From: Zygnema cylindricum
Lineage: Eukaryota > Streptophyta > Zygnematophyceae > Zygnematales > Zygnemataceae
Length of the DNA stretch: 35,000 nucleotides
Reading direction: 5' to 3'
Assembly: GCA_037447655.1 (NCBI GenBank)
Contig: JBBHKE010002584.1
Coordinates: 58,348 to 93,347, forward strand
A model generated the notes under the pieces. That model was not told the origin of the DNA and ran no database searches. It saw only the letters and a program-made list of their open reading frames with translations. The position numbers and the translations under genes were made by a program. Shown one piece after another: positions 10,794 through 20,153 of the stretch; within the stretch, counting starts at the first letter, position 1, and every line of letters starts with the position of its first letter.

Positions 10794-11275
10794 CACCGCC
10801 AATCGCTATTAGAGTAAATAACGCTAATTCGGTGCCCTTTTTTCAAAAAAAAAAACCTCAAATACAATCCATAATTCTATTTTTCCCATTATTCTAATTA
10901 GAGTTTTTTTCAATTAGCGTTAGTAATGGAAATACACTACGATAGAAATAGTGTGGCATCTGGATAGGGTATCTCCGTACGAAATGGTACTTTTTGAATT
11001 ACAAAGGCATAAAAATACACTTAACATTATTGCACACACATGTGAATGTGCACTGGAAGAAAGAGACGCAAACTCGTCGACAAAAATCACGTTGTCATAT
11101 GTTCGTCCGTCGACTGTGTGAACAGCGCGACAACGTACGAATTGTCATATTTTGTACGGATACACATACTACTGTAGACATCGAAAAGGCGGGTATTTAT
11201 TATTCAGGACAACCCAAATAACAATTACGGATTAATAAGTATGTATATTTTTTTTCAAAAAAAAAAAAAATTCTG
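10794..11275. mobile_element. TA-family MITE (long subtype), right end missing
   Basis: The left end CACCGCCAATCGCTATTAG at 10794 follows TA. Downstream words match the 530-bp element at 30838-31367 and the 489-bp element at 32384-32872: ATAGTGTGG, CGTACGAAT...TTTTGTACGGATACA, then an A-rich tract. Similarity fades near 11275 and no right terminal repeat is visible. Confidence 0.6.
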
Positions 11276-11514
11276 ACGAGTGTTGTAATAGAAATGAAAC
11301 GAAACAGAATTAATCAAATCAAACCTAATCATGTTCACGTGAAACGTACACGCACCAAATCCAAAAATGAAACCATAGATGTCCTATTCGTATGTATTTT
11401 TTGTCCTAGCGAAAAAAAAACAAATCCGAGAACCCACGCATGACCAAATCAATATCCACACTAACTACGAACCGACATTACGTAAACATAGATTCAACAA
11501 TTGTAAATCCAAAC

Positions 11515-11842
11515 ATCCCGCACGTGAGTAGGAGCCAACACAATAAAGAACATGTACCCAAACAAAACATTGAGACCATACGAAATAATAAACAGTATGC
11601 ACGAAACGAACCAAACATTTACGGACGCAGAAAAAGAAACATAAATACAAAAGTGAAAACTGATTTTGAATCTAAAATCCAAATTAAACAAGAATCTCCA
11701 AAGGGGTGGGGCAGCGTAGGGGCAAGAGAGGAGGTAGGATAAGGGCTTAGGGGTGAGGAGAGGTAGAGAGAGAGGGAGAGAGAGAGAAAAGGGTGAGGGA
11801 TAGGGATAGGGAGAGGGAGAGAGAGAGGGAGGGGGAAGGGGC
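11515..11842. repeat. Segmental repeat, left fragment of copy 1
   Basis: Matches 25350-25690 closely, from CACGTGAGTAGGAG through ACATGTACCCAAACAAAACA and GGGGCAGCGTAGGGGCAAG to the GA-rich end. It is the left flank of copia-D; the right part of the same copy resumes at 23827. Confidence 0.85.
11700..11842. repeat. GA-rich microsatellite-like tract
   Basis: Almost pure purine (GGGAGAGAGAGAG and variants) with a GGGGCAGCGTAGGGGCAAG lead-in. Open frames across it are compositional artefacts. copia-D inserted at its right edge. Confidence 0.85.
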
Positions 11843-12248
11843 TGTTAAGGGTCATTTAGCGTCAGGCACATCTATACCTTGTCATTATATGTGTCGGTGG
11901 TCTTGTCCGTACTTTTTCTTACGTCGGTGAAGTCTTGCCGACCGTCTTATCCGGAAGACTTATTTTTGGTCCTGTCCGTACTTCTATACGTCGGTCTAGT
12001 CCTTTGACCGTCGGCCCAATCTTTCTTTTGTCTTACATACATTTATTAGAATCTAGACTAGGATTCTTTTGTTACAGCGTACCGTAGAACATTTAGACTC
12101 CACATTAATTAGCACTGTATATTTTGTATATAAGTGACTCTTCTCACTTAATGAAATCATCCCAAATGCAAATCAATTCCTCTCTCCAATGCATTTGATC
12201 TTTCTCTTGTGTACAATTTCATGGCTTCCCCCAATCCACCTCCAATAG
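11843..12248 (+). repeat. copia-D 5' LTR
   Basis: Begins TGTTAAGGGTCATTTAGCG and is homologous to 23345-23821 through CCTCCAATAG. The homology runs past the gag ATG at 12221, so the first nine or so gag codons lie in the LTR. It is about 70 bases shorter than the 3' LTR because that copy has extra TCGGTCYAGTC repeats. The last base is ambiguous (12247 or 12248). Confidence 0.9.
12127..12134 (+). promoter_or_regulatory. copia-D LTR TATA box
   Basis: TATATAAG in the 5' LTR, preceded by a TATTTTG stretch. Transcription would start roughly 25-30 bases downstream, about 60 bases before the gag ATG. The 3' LTR keeps it at 23701-23708. Confidence 0.65.
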
Positions 12249-13446
12249 GTTATGGGCCTAGCCATGCCACTTCTAATAATATCCAGAAGTTTGATGGCCA
12301 AAACTTCTGTGATTGGTCATTTTCAGCCATGCATTTTTTCAAACACGAGAAGATTTGGGACCATTTTATAAGAATTTCAAAACCTCCAATCCTTTTCTCT
12401 AGTGATACACCAGTAGAAAAAGCTACAAAAGAGTTGGCAATAGCTACATGGAAACAAAAGGATGAGGATGCGCACGTTCGCCTAGTGATGTCGCTTACTA
12501 CAGAGCGCACTCGTCTTATTCGCGGCGCCTCCTCTTCCGCCGAGGCTTGGAGTCCTCTTCAAACAGCTTATATTCAAACCGGATGGGCCGCTCACCGAAT
12601 TCAAAAACGAGTGTTTTTTAACTCTATGAAAAAGCCGTCGGAATCTATGCAGGATTAGATTAGCACAGTCAAATTGTCGGCCAGAAAATGCACCATGATA
12701 GGCGTGCATCTTTCCGACGAGGACCTCTCTTCAACCCTTTTGGGAGGACTCCCTGAAACCTTTTCCCCTTTCATTTCCTCGTTTGACAATCTAGACCAAT
12801 CCATTCCCTTTCACTCACTTTGTACCAAACTCTTGCATGAAAAGACAAAACTTCTCTTTTTTTTTGCTCAAAATCTCTCTCATGCAAATGCCTTTATTGC
12901 TGGAAATCAGAAGACTAACTCTGGGGGGGTGCAGCGTTTGTTTTGTGCCTACTGCAAAATAAAAGGACATTTCGTTGAAGAATGTCGAAAATTGGCAAGG
13001 TGGAAGGCAACTGAGGCTTCCAATCCCCCTAAAACTGGAGGGAATGCCAACGTTGCCCATGCCAACCCACCAGTTCTTCCCACCCCACCACTCCCTCCAC
13101 ACCTTTGTTTCCCTCCAAATTTTCCTTATCCTCACCATTATTCCTCTACTCCATCCCTTCCACAATCTTCTAACGCCGCAGCGCACTATGCCTCTTCAAA
13201 CTCCGTTAACCTCCCTGGTCGACCGCTTTCTCCCCATATTTTCCCTCTAATTATCCCACTCCGGTGGTTTCCCCTTTTGTTCTCCCTCCCTCACCAAAAT
13301 TTGGATATGGCAATGTTGCCCATCATATCCCAAATTTTGTCACTTTGGATACTCAATTTCCACAAGGGTACGCTTTTCTATCTCAAACCCCTAACGATTG
13401 GCTAATCGATAGTGGTGCTAGTCACCACCTTTCACCACGATCTGAT
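12221..13446 (+). pseudogene. copia-D gag and protease, broken
   Basis: The polyprotein N-terminus would form the particle and cleave it. The start ATG at 12221 is inside the LTR and gives MASPNPPPIGYGPSH. A copia gag region with a W-rich start (FDGQNFCDWSF) follows. A TAG at 12656-12658 interrupts, and the same frame then continues. A zinc knuckle CX2CX4HX4C (12944-12985) is intact. A proline-rich stretch follows, with a frame change by about 13200-13260. The protease motif WLIDSGASHH has its DSGAS at 13408-13422. A TAA at 13447-13449 ends this stretch and the same frame goes on into pol. The in-LTR ATG is chosen over the upstream GTG frame. Confidence 0.9.
12248..12261 (+). other. copia-D primer binding site (half-tRNA type)
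   Basis: GGTTATGGGCC (12248-12258) is an exact complement of part of the initiator tRNA-Met anticodon arm, with two more matches in the next three bases. It starts at the LTR edge and is translated within gag as Gly-Tyr-Gly-Pro. There is no TGGTATCAGAGC-type site nearby. It mirrors the site in copia-A/B, although the elements are otherwise unlike. Confidence 0.72.
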
Positions 13447-13449
13447 TAA

Positions 13450-13709
13450 TTCACTCACCTTTCTCCTCTATCATCTCCTATGCAGATTCGTTTAGGAGAA
13501 GATCGCATTCTATTGGCTATCCATTCTGGCGACGTAAACAACCCTAATGTGTCTATTCACATTCACAACGTACTCTTTGTTCCTAGTCTATCTAGGAATT
13601 TAATTTATGTCAAAGTCGCCACTTCTGATGGCTTAAAGGCTGAATTTAATAATGATAGAGTAACGTTTTTTGGTAGAAAAGACAATGGTAGTGTAGGTTT
13701 TGGCATAGC
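13450..13709 (+). pseudogene. copia-D pol, segment before the copia-B insertion
   Basis: Continues protease and the start of the GAG-pre-integrase region in the frame of the DSGAS motif, including NVLFVPSLSRNLI, typical of copia. It stops at GGTTTTGGCATAGC, where copia-B inserted. After copia-B the reading frame resumes as RDSMYVVQS. Confidence 0.88.
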
Positions 13710-14757
13710 TGCAATTCTGTGTCCTCCATTGGACCACAGAATACAGGAAGCCTCTAGATAGTATTTAACTAACCCACTTTAAGCCACAACCACTGCTGCC
13801 CAAGAAGGCAAACTGACAATTTGACTGCACCCCTGTGTAGCCTGGACTCCCCTGAGTCCGTAGAAAAAAGAATCACTGAAAACTGCCAACCAGGCGATAA
13901 GTTATAGGGTGGCAAAGATGCCAATTTATACAAACTCTCTGAGAGAGAGAACTATCTACCTAAATTTTCCTAAGTCCTAGTTTTTCCTAATTCCCTCTCA
14001 CAGCTCCTATCTACTGCCTGTACGAACCAATCACAAAACTGTATAGTACTAGAAAGTACTACTGGCGATGTACTTTCTGTACGGCCTCTGTACGACAAGG
14101 CCATTAGTGGACGCGTGTATACTTTCCACTCATCCGTACGTTCCTCGGAATTCCCGCGACCGAATGATGTCTCCCCACGTGGCGCCAGGTGATGCCACGT
14201 CACTAAATGCCAAAGTGACCACTCCGGGATTTCGGCGATGATGTGCGCCGTTGGATTATATGCGAAACGTAATCTTGGCCGGAATAAATACTTGCGCGAT
14301 ATTTGTTCCGATGTAGAAATAAAATGCGTGGTATCCGTTTTGAATTAGCGTCGTACGACGTACTTTATAAAACTGTATATATGTACGCCGTAAACAGTTT
14401 TAGTTAAATGAACTTTATCCTTTCGAACTAAATATATATCTATCACATACCATTGCACTTAGCATTGGTCCTAGTCTATTAGGATAAAGCTGACCGCTAC
14501 CTGTCGATTTGACGAACCGCAGGTACCGGGATCAAATCTCTGGTCCGTCAAGTATATTTTTAGTAACCTACTAAAAATAGCTGTCTGTTGAACTAAGGCA
14601 GCCATGGATCAACCTCTCTCTCTTTCCTTCAGTGACTACAACAAGTATGGGGGCTAGAGAGCGGAGGTGGAGGCAGGCTGTCCGTCCTTTTTCTTTTTCC
14701 TTTTATAAAACCATTTTTAAACCTAGAAAATACTCTAGAAATCTATAAATTTCAACA
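13710..14757 (-). repeat. copia-B 3' LTR
   Basis: 1048 bp, nearly identical to 19101-20148; differences were seen near 14053, 14164, 14394, 14502 and 14524. It carries a second copy of the gag start (complement at 13727-13729) and the tRNA-like module. Confidence 0.96.
14465..14550 (+). other. tRNA-like module in copia-B 3' LTR
   Basis: Plus strand, antisense to the element. The A-box-like TAGTCTATTAGGATAAAGC (14472-14490) fits the tRNA D-arm consensus. An anticodon-stem-like pair ACCTG/CAGGT follows, then a B-box-like GGATCAAATCT (14529-14539) with two mismatches to consensus. No full acceptor stem is seen. Confidence 0.45.
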
Positions 14758-14770
14758 CTCCCCTTATTTT
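14758..14770 (-). other. copia-B polypurine tract
   Basis: On the minus strand AAAATAAGGGGAG directly precedes the 3' LTR start TGTTGAAATTT. It is the same as in copia-A. Confidence 0.88.
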
Positions 14771-17700
14771 CTAGTCTAATTTTAATTTTTCTTTCAACCC
14801 GCATTTTTCCCGACAATATTTTAGTTTAGGAGAGGGCACAGGTTTGGTCATCATGTCAGCCACCATTTCTTCATCAGGTCTATACACAAGATTTAGAATT
14901 TTATTTTCAACTTTTTCTCTTACGAAGCTTAATCTTATGTCCATATGTTTTGCTTTGAAATGGTGTTTTGGATTGGCTGCAATTGCAATTGCAGCTTGGT
15001 TATCGCAAAAGATTTCATGCACTCCCTCATTCATAAATCCTAGTTCTTGTAACAATGATTTCACCCACATTAGTTCTTTTACAGCAGAACACGACGCCAT
15101 ATACTCAGCCTCCATAGTAGACTGAGCAACCACCTTTTGTTGCTTACTGCTCCAACAACAAGCACCTTCCCCCACATACAAAACATATCCAGAAGTGCAT
15201 CTTCTCATAGGTGCATCCCCATAACTGGCGTCACTCCAAGTGGTGATATCAGTATGCTCCCCTCCCAAATGCAACCATAACTCTCTAGTTCCCACCAGAT
15301 ATCTCATGACTCTCTTCGCTGCCTCCCAATCTCTCTTCCTAGGATCATTAAGACTCCTACTGAGTACTCCAACTGCTGCCGCTATGTCCGGCCTGGTACA
15401 GTTCATAAAATAGATTAAGCTTCCTACGACCTGTCTATAAGGAATAGACTTCATGAACTCTCTCTCCTCTAGACTCATCTGATCGTCTAAGATCATCACT
15501 CCTCCTTCTACACTCCCATCACTTACTTTTTTCAAGTCCATGGGAGTGGTACAACTGTTAGCATTTTCCATCTGGAATTTCTCAAGCATATTACCTATTG
15601 CTTCTTTCTGAGTAAGTCTGATAATCTTCTTCCCTCTATCTCTCTCCATTTGGATCCCCAAAATATATTTTGCCTCCCCTAAATCCTTCATATCAAATCT
15701 GCCCCTAAGATCTTTCTTTAGCCTATTGATATTATCTAAAGACTTACTTAACACAAGCAGATCATCCACATAAATTGCAATAAAATTGACACCATTCTCA
15801 TCTTCAAACATATAGATAGAATGGTCAGAGCTGATCCGGATGTATCCCAGATCGGTGAGAAACTCATCTAGTTTCTTGTTCCACTGTCGCGGAGCCTGTT
15901 TCAGTCCATATAAGGACTTTATGAGCCTGCACACTTTGCTCTCTTCTCCTTCTTCCACAAAACCCTCGGGTTGCCTCATAAAAATTTCTTCCTCTAACTC
16001 ACCATTAAGAAAAGCAGTCTTAATATCCATCTGGTGAATTTCCATGTCTTCCGCTGCGGCCAGACTGAGGAGAATCCTTACCGATGGGAACCGAACAACT
16101 GGAGCAAAGGTCTCCTCATAGTCAATCCCCTCTTTTTGGGTGAACCCCTTTGCTACCAATCGAGCCTTATACCTCTCAATTGTATTATCTGGGTTCAGTT
16201 TTAGATTAAATACCCATTTACATCCAATAGGTTTTCTGTCTGGAGGGCAATCCGCTAGTTCCCAAGTATTTGCTTCCATGATAGAAGCCATCTCATCATT
16301 TATGGCTCTAATCCATCTTTCTTTCTCTGGACTATTCACTGCCTCTAAGTAAGACTGAGGCTCATCTGGGTGAGATAGCTTAGTTACCTTATGGGCAGCT
16401 TGTTTTTCCTGTATCCTTTTGCTGCTACTCCTTCCTCCCTCAAACTCCGAAGCTGGAATGGATGGAAGTCTTGGATTTCTTCTCACTATCTCATCGGCTC
16501 CCCTGTCCATAAAAACCGTATCTTGTCCCGCTTCTTCCATCTCCTCGAAGTCCATAGGAGTATGTGAGGTTTCCGGTGAGTCTCCTGTATCTTCGATCTC
16601 CCCTGAATCTGTAATCACAGTTTCACTCATGTCTTTTCCGGGAACGACTGAGTTCTCCTCACTTTCGGACTCAAATCTGATTCTTATCTTCTTTGTATAT
16701 TTGAAGGGGTCAAATGACTTTCCTTCATCCATGACAACTAAGTGTTTGACCAGAATGATATCTTTCTTTGCTAAGTCATAGACTCTATATTCCTTAACAT
16801 CCTCATCATATCCCACAAAGTATCCAGGTTTTCCCTTAGCATCTAGTTTCGAGTTTTTTCTATCCGTGTCAAGACTGTAAACTTGGCTACCAAATACTTT
16901 AAGGTGTGAGATATCTGGTTTCCTTCCAACCCATCTCTCATAAGGTGTCACCCCCTTTATAGCGGAGGTTAGGACTCTATTTTTAATATAGTTGGCACAG
17001 TTCATTGCCTCTGCCCAAAATCTCTTTCCTATTTTCTTGTCTGCTTAGATACTGCATGCACTATCTCCTAGTGTTCTATTCAACCTCTCAGCTACCCCAT
17101 TTTGTTCCGGGTTATATGGTACGGTTTTCTGGTGTTGCACTCCCTCATCTCTCAGATATTCCTCAAACTAGTTAGAGGTATATTCCCCCCCATTATCACT
17201 CCTTATCCTCTTAATAGGGGTTTCATGCAATTTCTCACTCCATGTTTTATATTCTTTGAAGTAAGTTGATGCTTCAGACTTATTTTTCAGAAAGTAGACT
17301 CTAGAGTATCTAGACCAATCATCAGTTATTGTCATCATAAACCTCTTTCCTCCAACCGAAGGTACTTTTGCAGGTCCCCAAATATCTGTGTGGACCAAAT
17401 CTAACACTTTCTCACCTCTATATGTGGCGGCTTTGGGAAAGGGAAGTCTGTGAGCCTTACCTTGAGCACAACCACTACAATCATCCATTATTTCATTATC
17501 CCCAAACTGAATGCCATCTACTACCCCAAGCTTTTTCATTTCCCTTAACCTATCAAAATGTACATGCCCCAACCGCTTATGCCAAATCATCACCTTAGGA
17601 ACACCAACATAGTAAGCATTCTTCTTTTCATTACTCAAGTTAAGCCTAAACATTCCTTGGCTACCTTTATCTGCTGTGAAGTAAACTTCATTCCCATACT

Positions 17701-19120
17701 TAGCTGTAAAGACTCCCTTCCTGGTGAAGGTATCAAACTCTTTGTCATCTAACACAGACGTAGAGACAAGATTTTTACTCAACTGAGGAATGTAAAGTAC
17801 ATCTGAGAATGTAAGTATAGAGGTCTTACACTCCACTAAGACTTTCAGATCTACTGATCCCACTAGATCTGTAGTAACCACTCTCCCATCCCCATACTCT
17901 ATCTCTACAGTAGGAATCTTTCTTAACTTAGTGAAGAGTTCTTTATCACGGCACATATGCATGGATGCACCTGAGTCGATGATCCATCCTTCCTGTGGAG
18001 CTTCCCGAATTGCTCCAAGGGCACACTTCTGCCTCCGAGGGATCTCCTTCTCCTCCAGACTCTCGTCAAGAAGAAGCTCCCCATCCTCCTCAGATGACTC
18101 ATCCTCGATTTCTCCTGACACTTTTGTAACCGTAAGTGCCTTTTTCTTCCCTCCGGAAGAACCCCCTCCACGGTTTTCTTGGAGCCTCAGCTCTGACAAC
18201 TTGACACAATCTGCAATAAAGTGTCCCGGCTTTTTGCAATAATGACAAAGACCCTTTGGGGCCCTCTGTCCCCCAGAATTATCTCTTTCCCCTCTATAAG
18301 GTTTCTTCGGATCCTTCCCCCATCGGTCCCCTCCTGCTGCTAGAGCTTGAATGCTCTTTCCTCCTCTCCTAATCTCCATTGTGTTTTCCTGCACAAGTAT
18401 CATCCTGACTACTGTGTTCCATTTCCATGAACTATCAGGCATTCCTTGTACTCGGTACACTATGTTTTCGAACTCATCTGGTAATTTCATGATAAGGGTG
18501 TTAACTTTCATTTTCATTGTACCTGTCCACCCGGCACTTTCCATTTCCATATACAAACAAGAAAGATCATTACAGTAATCTAACATCTTTCCTCCTTTGT
18601 AAGTGTAACTCAATAGCTTTTGCTCAGCCAACTGGAGCTCCTGAATAGTTCCAGCTCTATAAATCTCCACCAAACTCTCCCACAATTCCTTTGCCTTGTA
18701 AATGTGAAGATGAGGAGTGGCCAAACCTTGAGTGAGGTGCCTCAAAATGAAGTTCTTGGCAGCCATGTTTACATCCTCCCACATTTGAGTATCATTCTCC
18801 ACGGTCTTCACAATTGCCGCTCCCGATACTGTGGCAATAGGAGTAACGGGTGTCTCCTTCCCTTTCCCCTTTTCAGACACGCTGCTGTCCCCATCATCTG
18901 CCTCCTCCGCCGAGGCAGCCGTTGTTGCAGGAAACCTTACTCCCCCAAATCCTGGTGGAGTTCCTAAAGGTGGACGTTTCACTTGTCCACTGACGATACC
19001 CCAGTATCGTTTTTCACACAAAGCTCCCATCATCATGGCTTCCCAATAGATGAACCCAGATCCATTGAAGGTGGGCACCCTAGAGGGTGGGCCCATAACC
19101 TGCAATTCTGTGTCCTCCAT
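14771..19120 (-). pseudogene. copia-B gag-pol polyprotein, two in-frame stops
   Basis: Single 1450-codon frame for a full copia Gag-Pol: particle, protease, integrase, reverse transcriptase, RNase H. The start ATG (19118-19120) is inside the 5' LTR (METELQ-like start, MEDTELQV). Seen in order: zinc knuckle CHYCKKPGHFIADC (about residues 292-305); protease DSGAS (about 382-386); GAG-pre-integrase WHKRLGH and CSGC (about 513-551); integrase HTDIWGP (D about 577), SDNGGEY and EQNGVAE; reverse transcriptase with intact YVDD (15761-15772); RNase H with STMEAEYMAS and FCDNQAAI; end LKLD. Stops: TAG at 17168-17170 and TAA at 17045-17047, both in integrase, where copia-A has Ser and Leu. Otherwise the frame is unbroken. 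Reading through would need suppression, so I call a pseudogene, but a very recent one. Confidence 0.93.
19088..19100 (-). other. copia-B primer binding site (half-tRNA type)
   Basis: The minus strand reads GGTTATGGGCCCA from the base next to the LTR: 13 bases fully complementary to the anticodon arm TGGGCCCATAACC of eukaryotic initiator tRNA-Met. It is translated as part of Gln-Val-Met-Gly-Pro in gag. Confidence 0.8.
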
Positions 19121-19311
19121 TGGACCACAGAATACAGGAAGCCTCTAGATAGTATTTAACTAACCCACTTTAAGCCACAACCACTGCTGCCCAAGAAGGC
19201 AAACTGACAATTTGACTGCACCCCTGTGTAGCCTGGACTCCCCTGAGTCCGTAGAAAAAAGAATCACTGAAAACTGCCAACCAGGCGATAAGTTATAGGG
19301 TGGCAAAGATG

Positions 19312-19321
19312 CCAATTTATA
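19312..19321 (-). promoter_or_regulatory. copia-B LTR TATA box
   Basis: On the minus strand TATAAATTGG, about 190 bases upstream of the gag start. It is conserved in position in copia-A (8551-8562). It is the likely U3 promoter. Confidence 0.55.
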
Positions 19322-19855
19322 CAAACTCTCTGAGAGAGAGAACTATCTACCTAAATTTTCCTAAGTCCTAGTTTTTCCTAATTCCCTCTCACAGCTCCTA
19401 TCTACTGCCTGTACGAACCAATCACAAAACTGTATAGTACTAGAAAGTACTACTGCCGATGTACTTTCTGTACGGCCTCTGTACGACAAGGCCATTAGTG
19501 GACGCGTGTATACTTTCCACTCATCCGTACGTTCCTCGGAATTCCCGCGACCGAGTGATGTCTCCCCACGTGGCGCCAGGTGATGCCACGTCACTAAATG
19601 CCAAAGTGACCACTCCGGGATTTCGGCGATGATGTGCGCCGTTGGATTATATGCGAAACGTAATCTTGGCCGGAATAAATACTTGCGCGATATTTGTTCC
19701 GATGTAGAAATAAAATGCGTGGTATCCGTTTTGAATTAGCGTCGTACGACGTACTTTATAAAACTGTATATATGTACGCCGTAAACAATTTTAGTTAAAT
19801 GAACTTTATCCTTTCGAACTAAATATATATCTATCACATACCATTGCACTTAGCA

Positions 19856-19941
19856 TTGGTCCTAGTCTATTAGGATAAAGCTGACCGCTACCGGTCGATT
19901 TGACGAACCGCAGGAACCGGGATCAAATCTCTGGTCCGTCA
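19856..19941 (+). other. tRNA-like module in copia-B 5' LTR
   Basis: Same module as 14465-14550: A-box-like at 19863-19881, B-box-like at 19920-19930. Two of the about five differences between the copia-B LTRs fall here (in the ACCGG and CAGGA arms). Confidence 0.45.
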
Positions 19942-20153
19942 AGTATATTTTTAGTAACCTACTAAAAATAGCTGTCTGTTGAACTAAGGCAGCCATGGAT
20001 CAACCTCTCTCTCTTTCCTTCAGTGACTACAACAAGTATGGGGGCTAGAGAGCGGAGGTGGAGGCAGGCTGTCCGTCCTTTTTCTTTTTCCTTTTATAAA
20101 ACCATTTTTAAACCTAGAAAATACTCTAGAAATCTATAAATTTCAACAATAGC

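Larger units (their letters stand above)
13710..20148 (-). mobile_element. copia-B: young, nearly intact Ty1/copia element nested in copia-D
   Basis: A 6439-bp minus-strand element. It has two LTRs of exactly 1048 bp (13710-14757, 19101-20148) with TG...CA ends and a perfect target duplication ATAGC (13705-13709, 20149-20153). A primer site (19088-19100) and polypurine tract (14758-14770) are present. By eye the LTRs differ at only about five sites, about 99.5 percent identity, so the insertion is recent. One 1450-codon gag-pol frame spans the interior with only two stop codons. Insert plus duplication (6444 bp) is a multiple of three, so it leaves the frame of copia-D in phase. Confidence 0.97.
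19101..20148 (-). repeat. copia-B 5' LTR
   Basis: 1048 bp. The minus strand runs TGTTGAAATTTATAG... to ...GAATTGCA. It contains the gag ATG at 19120, 20 bases before the LTR end. Confidence 0.96.

Noticed and set aside
12815-13186. 123-codon minus-strand frame
   Set aside because: Shadow of the copia-D gag zinc-knuckle and proline-rich region.
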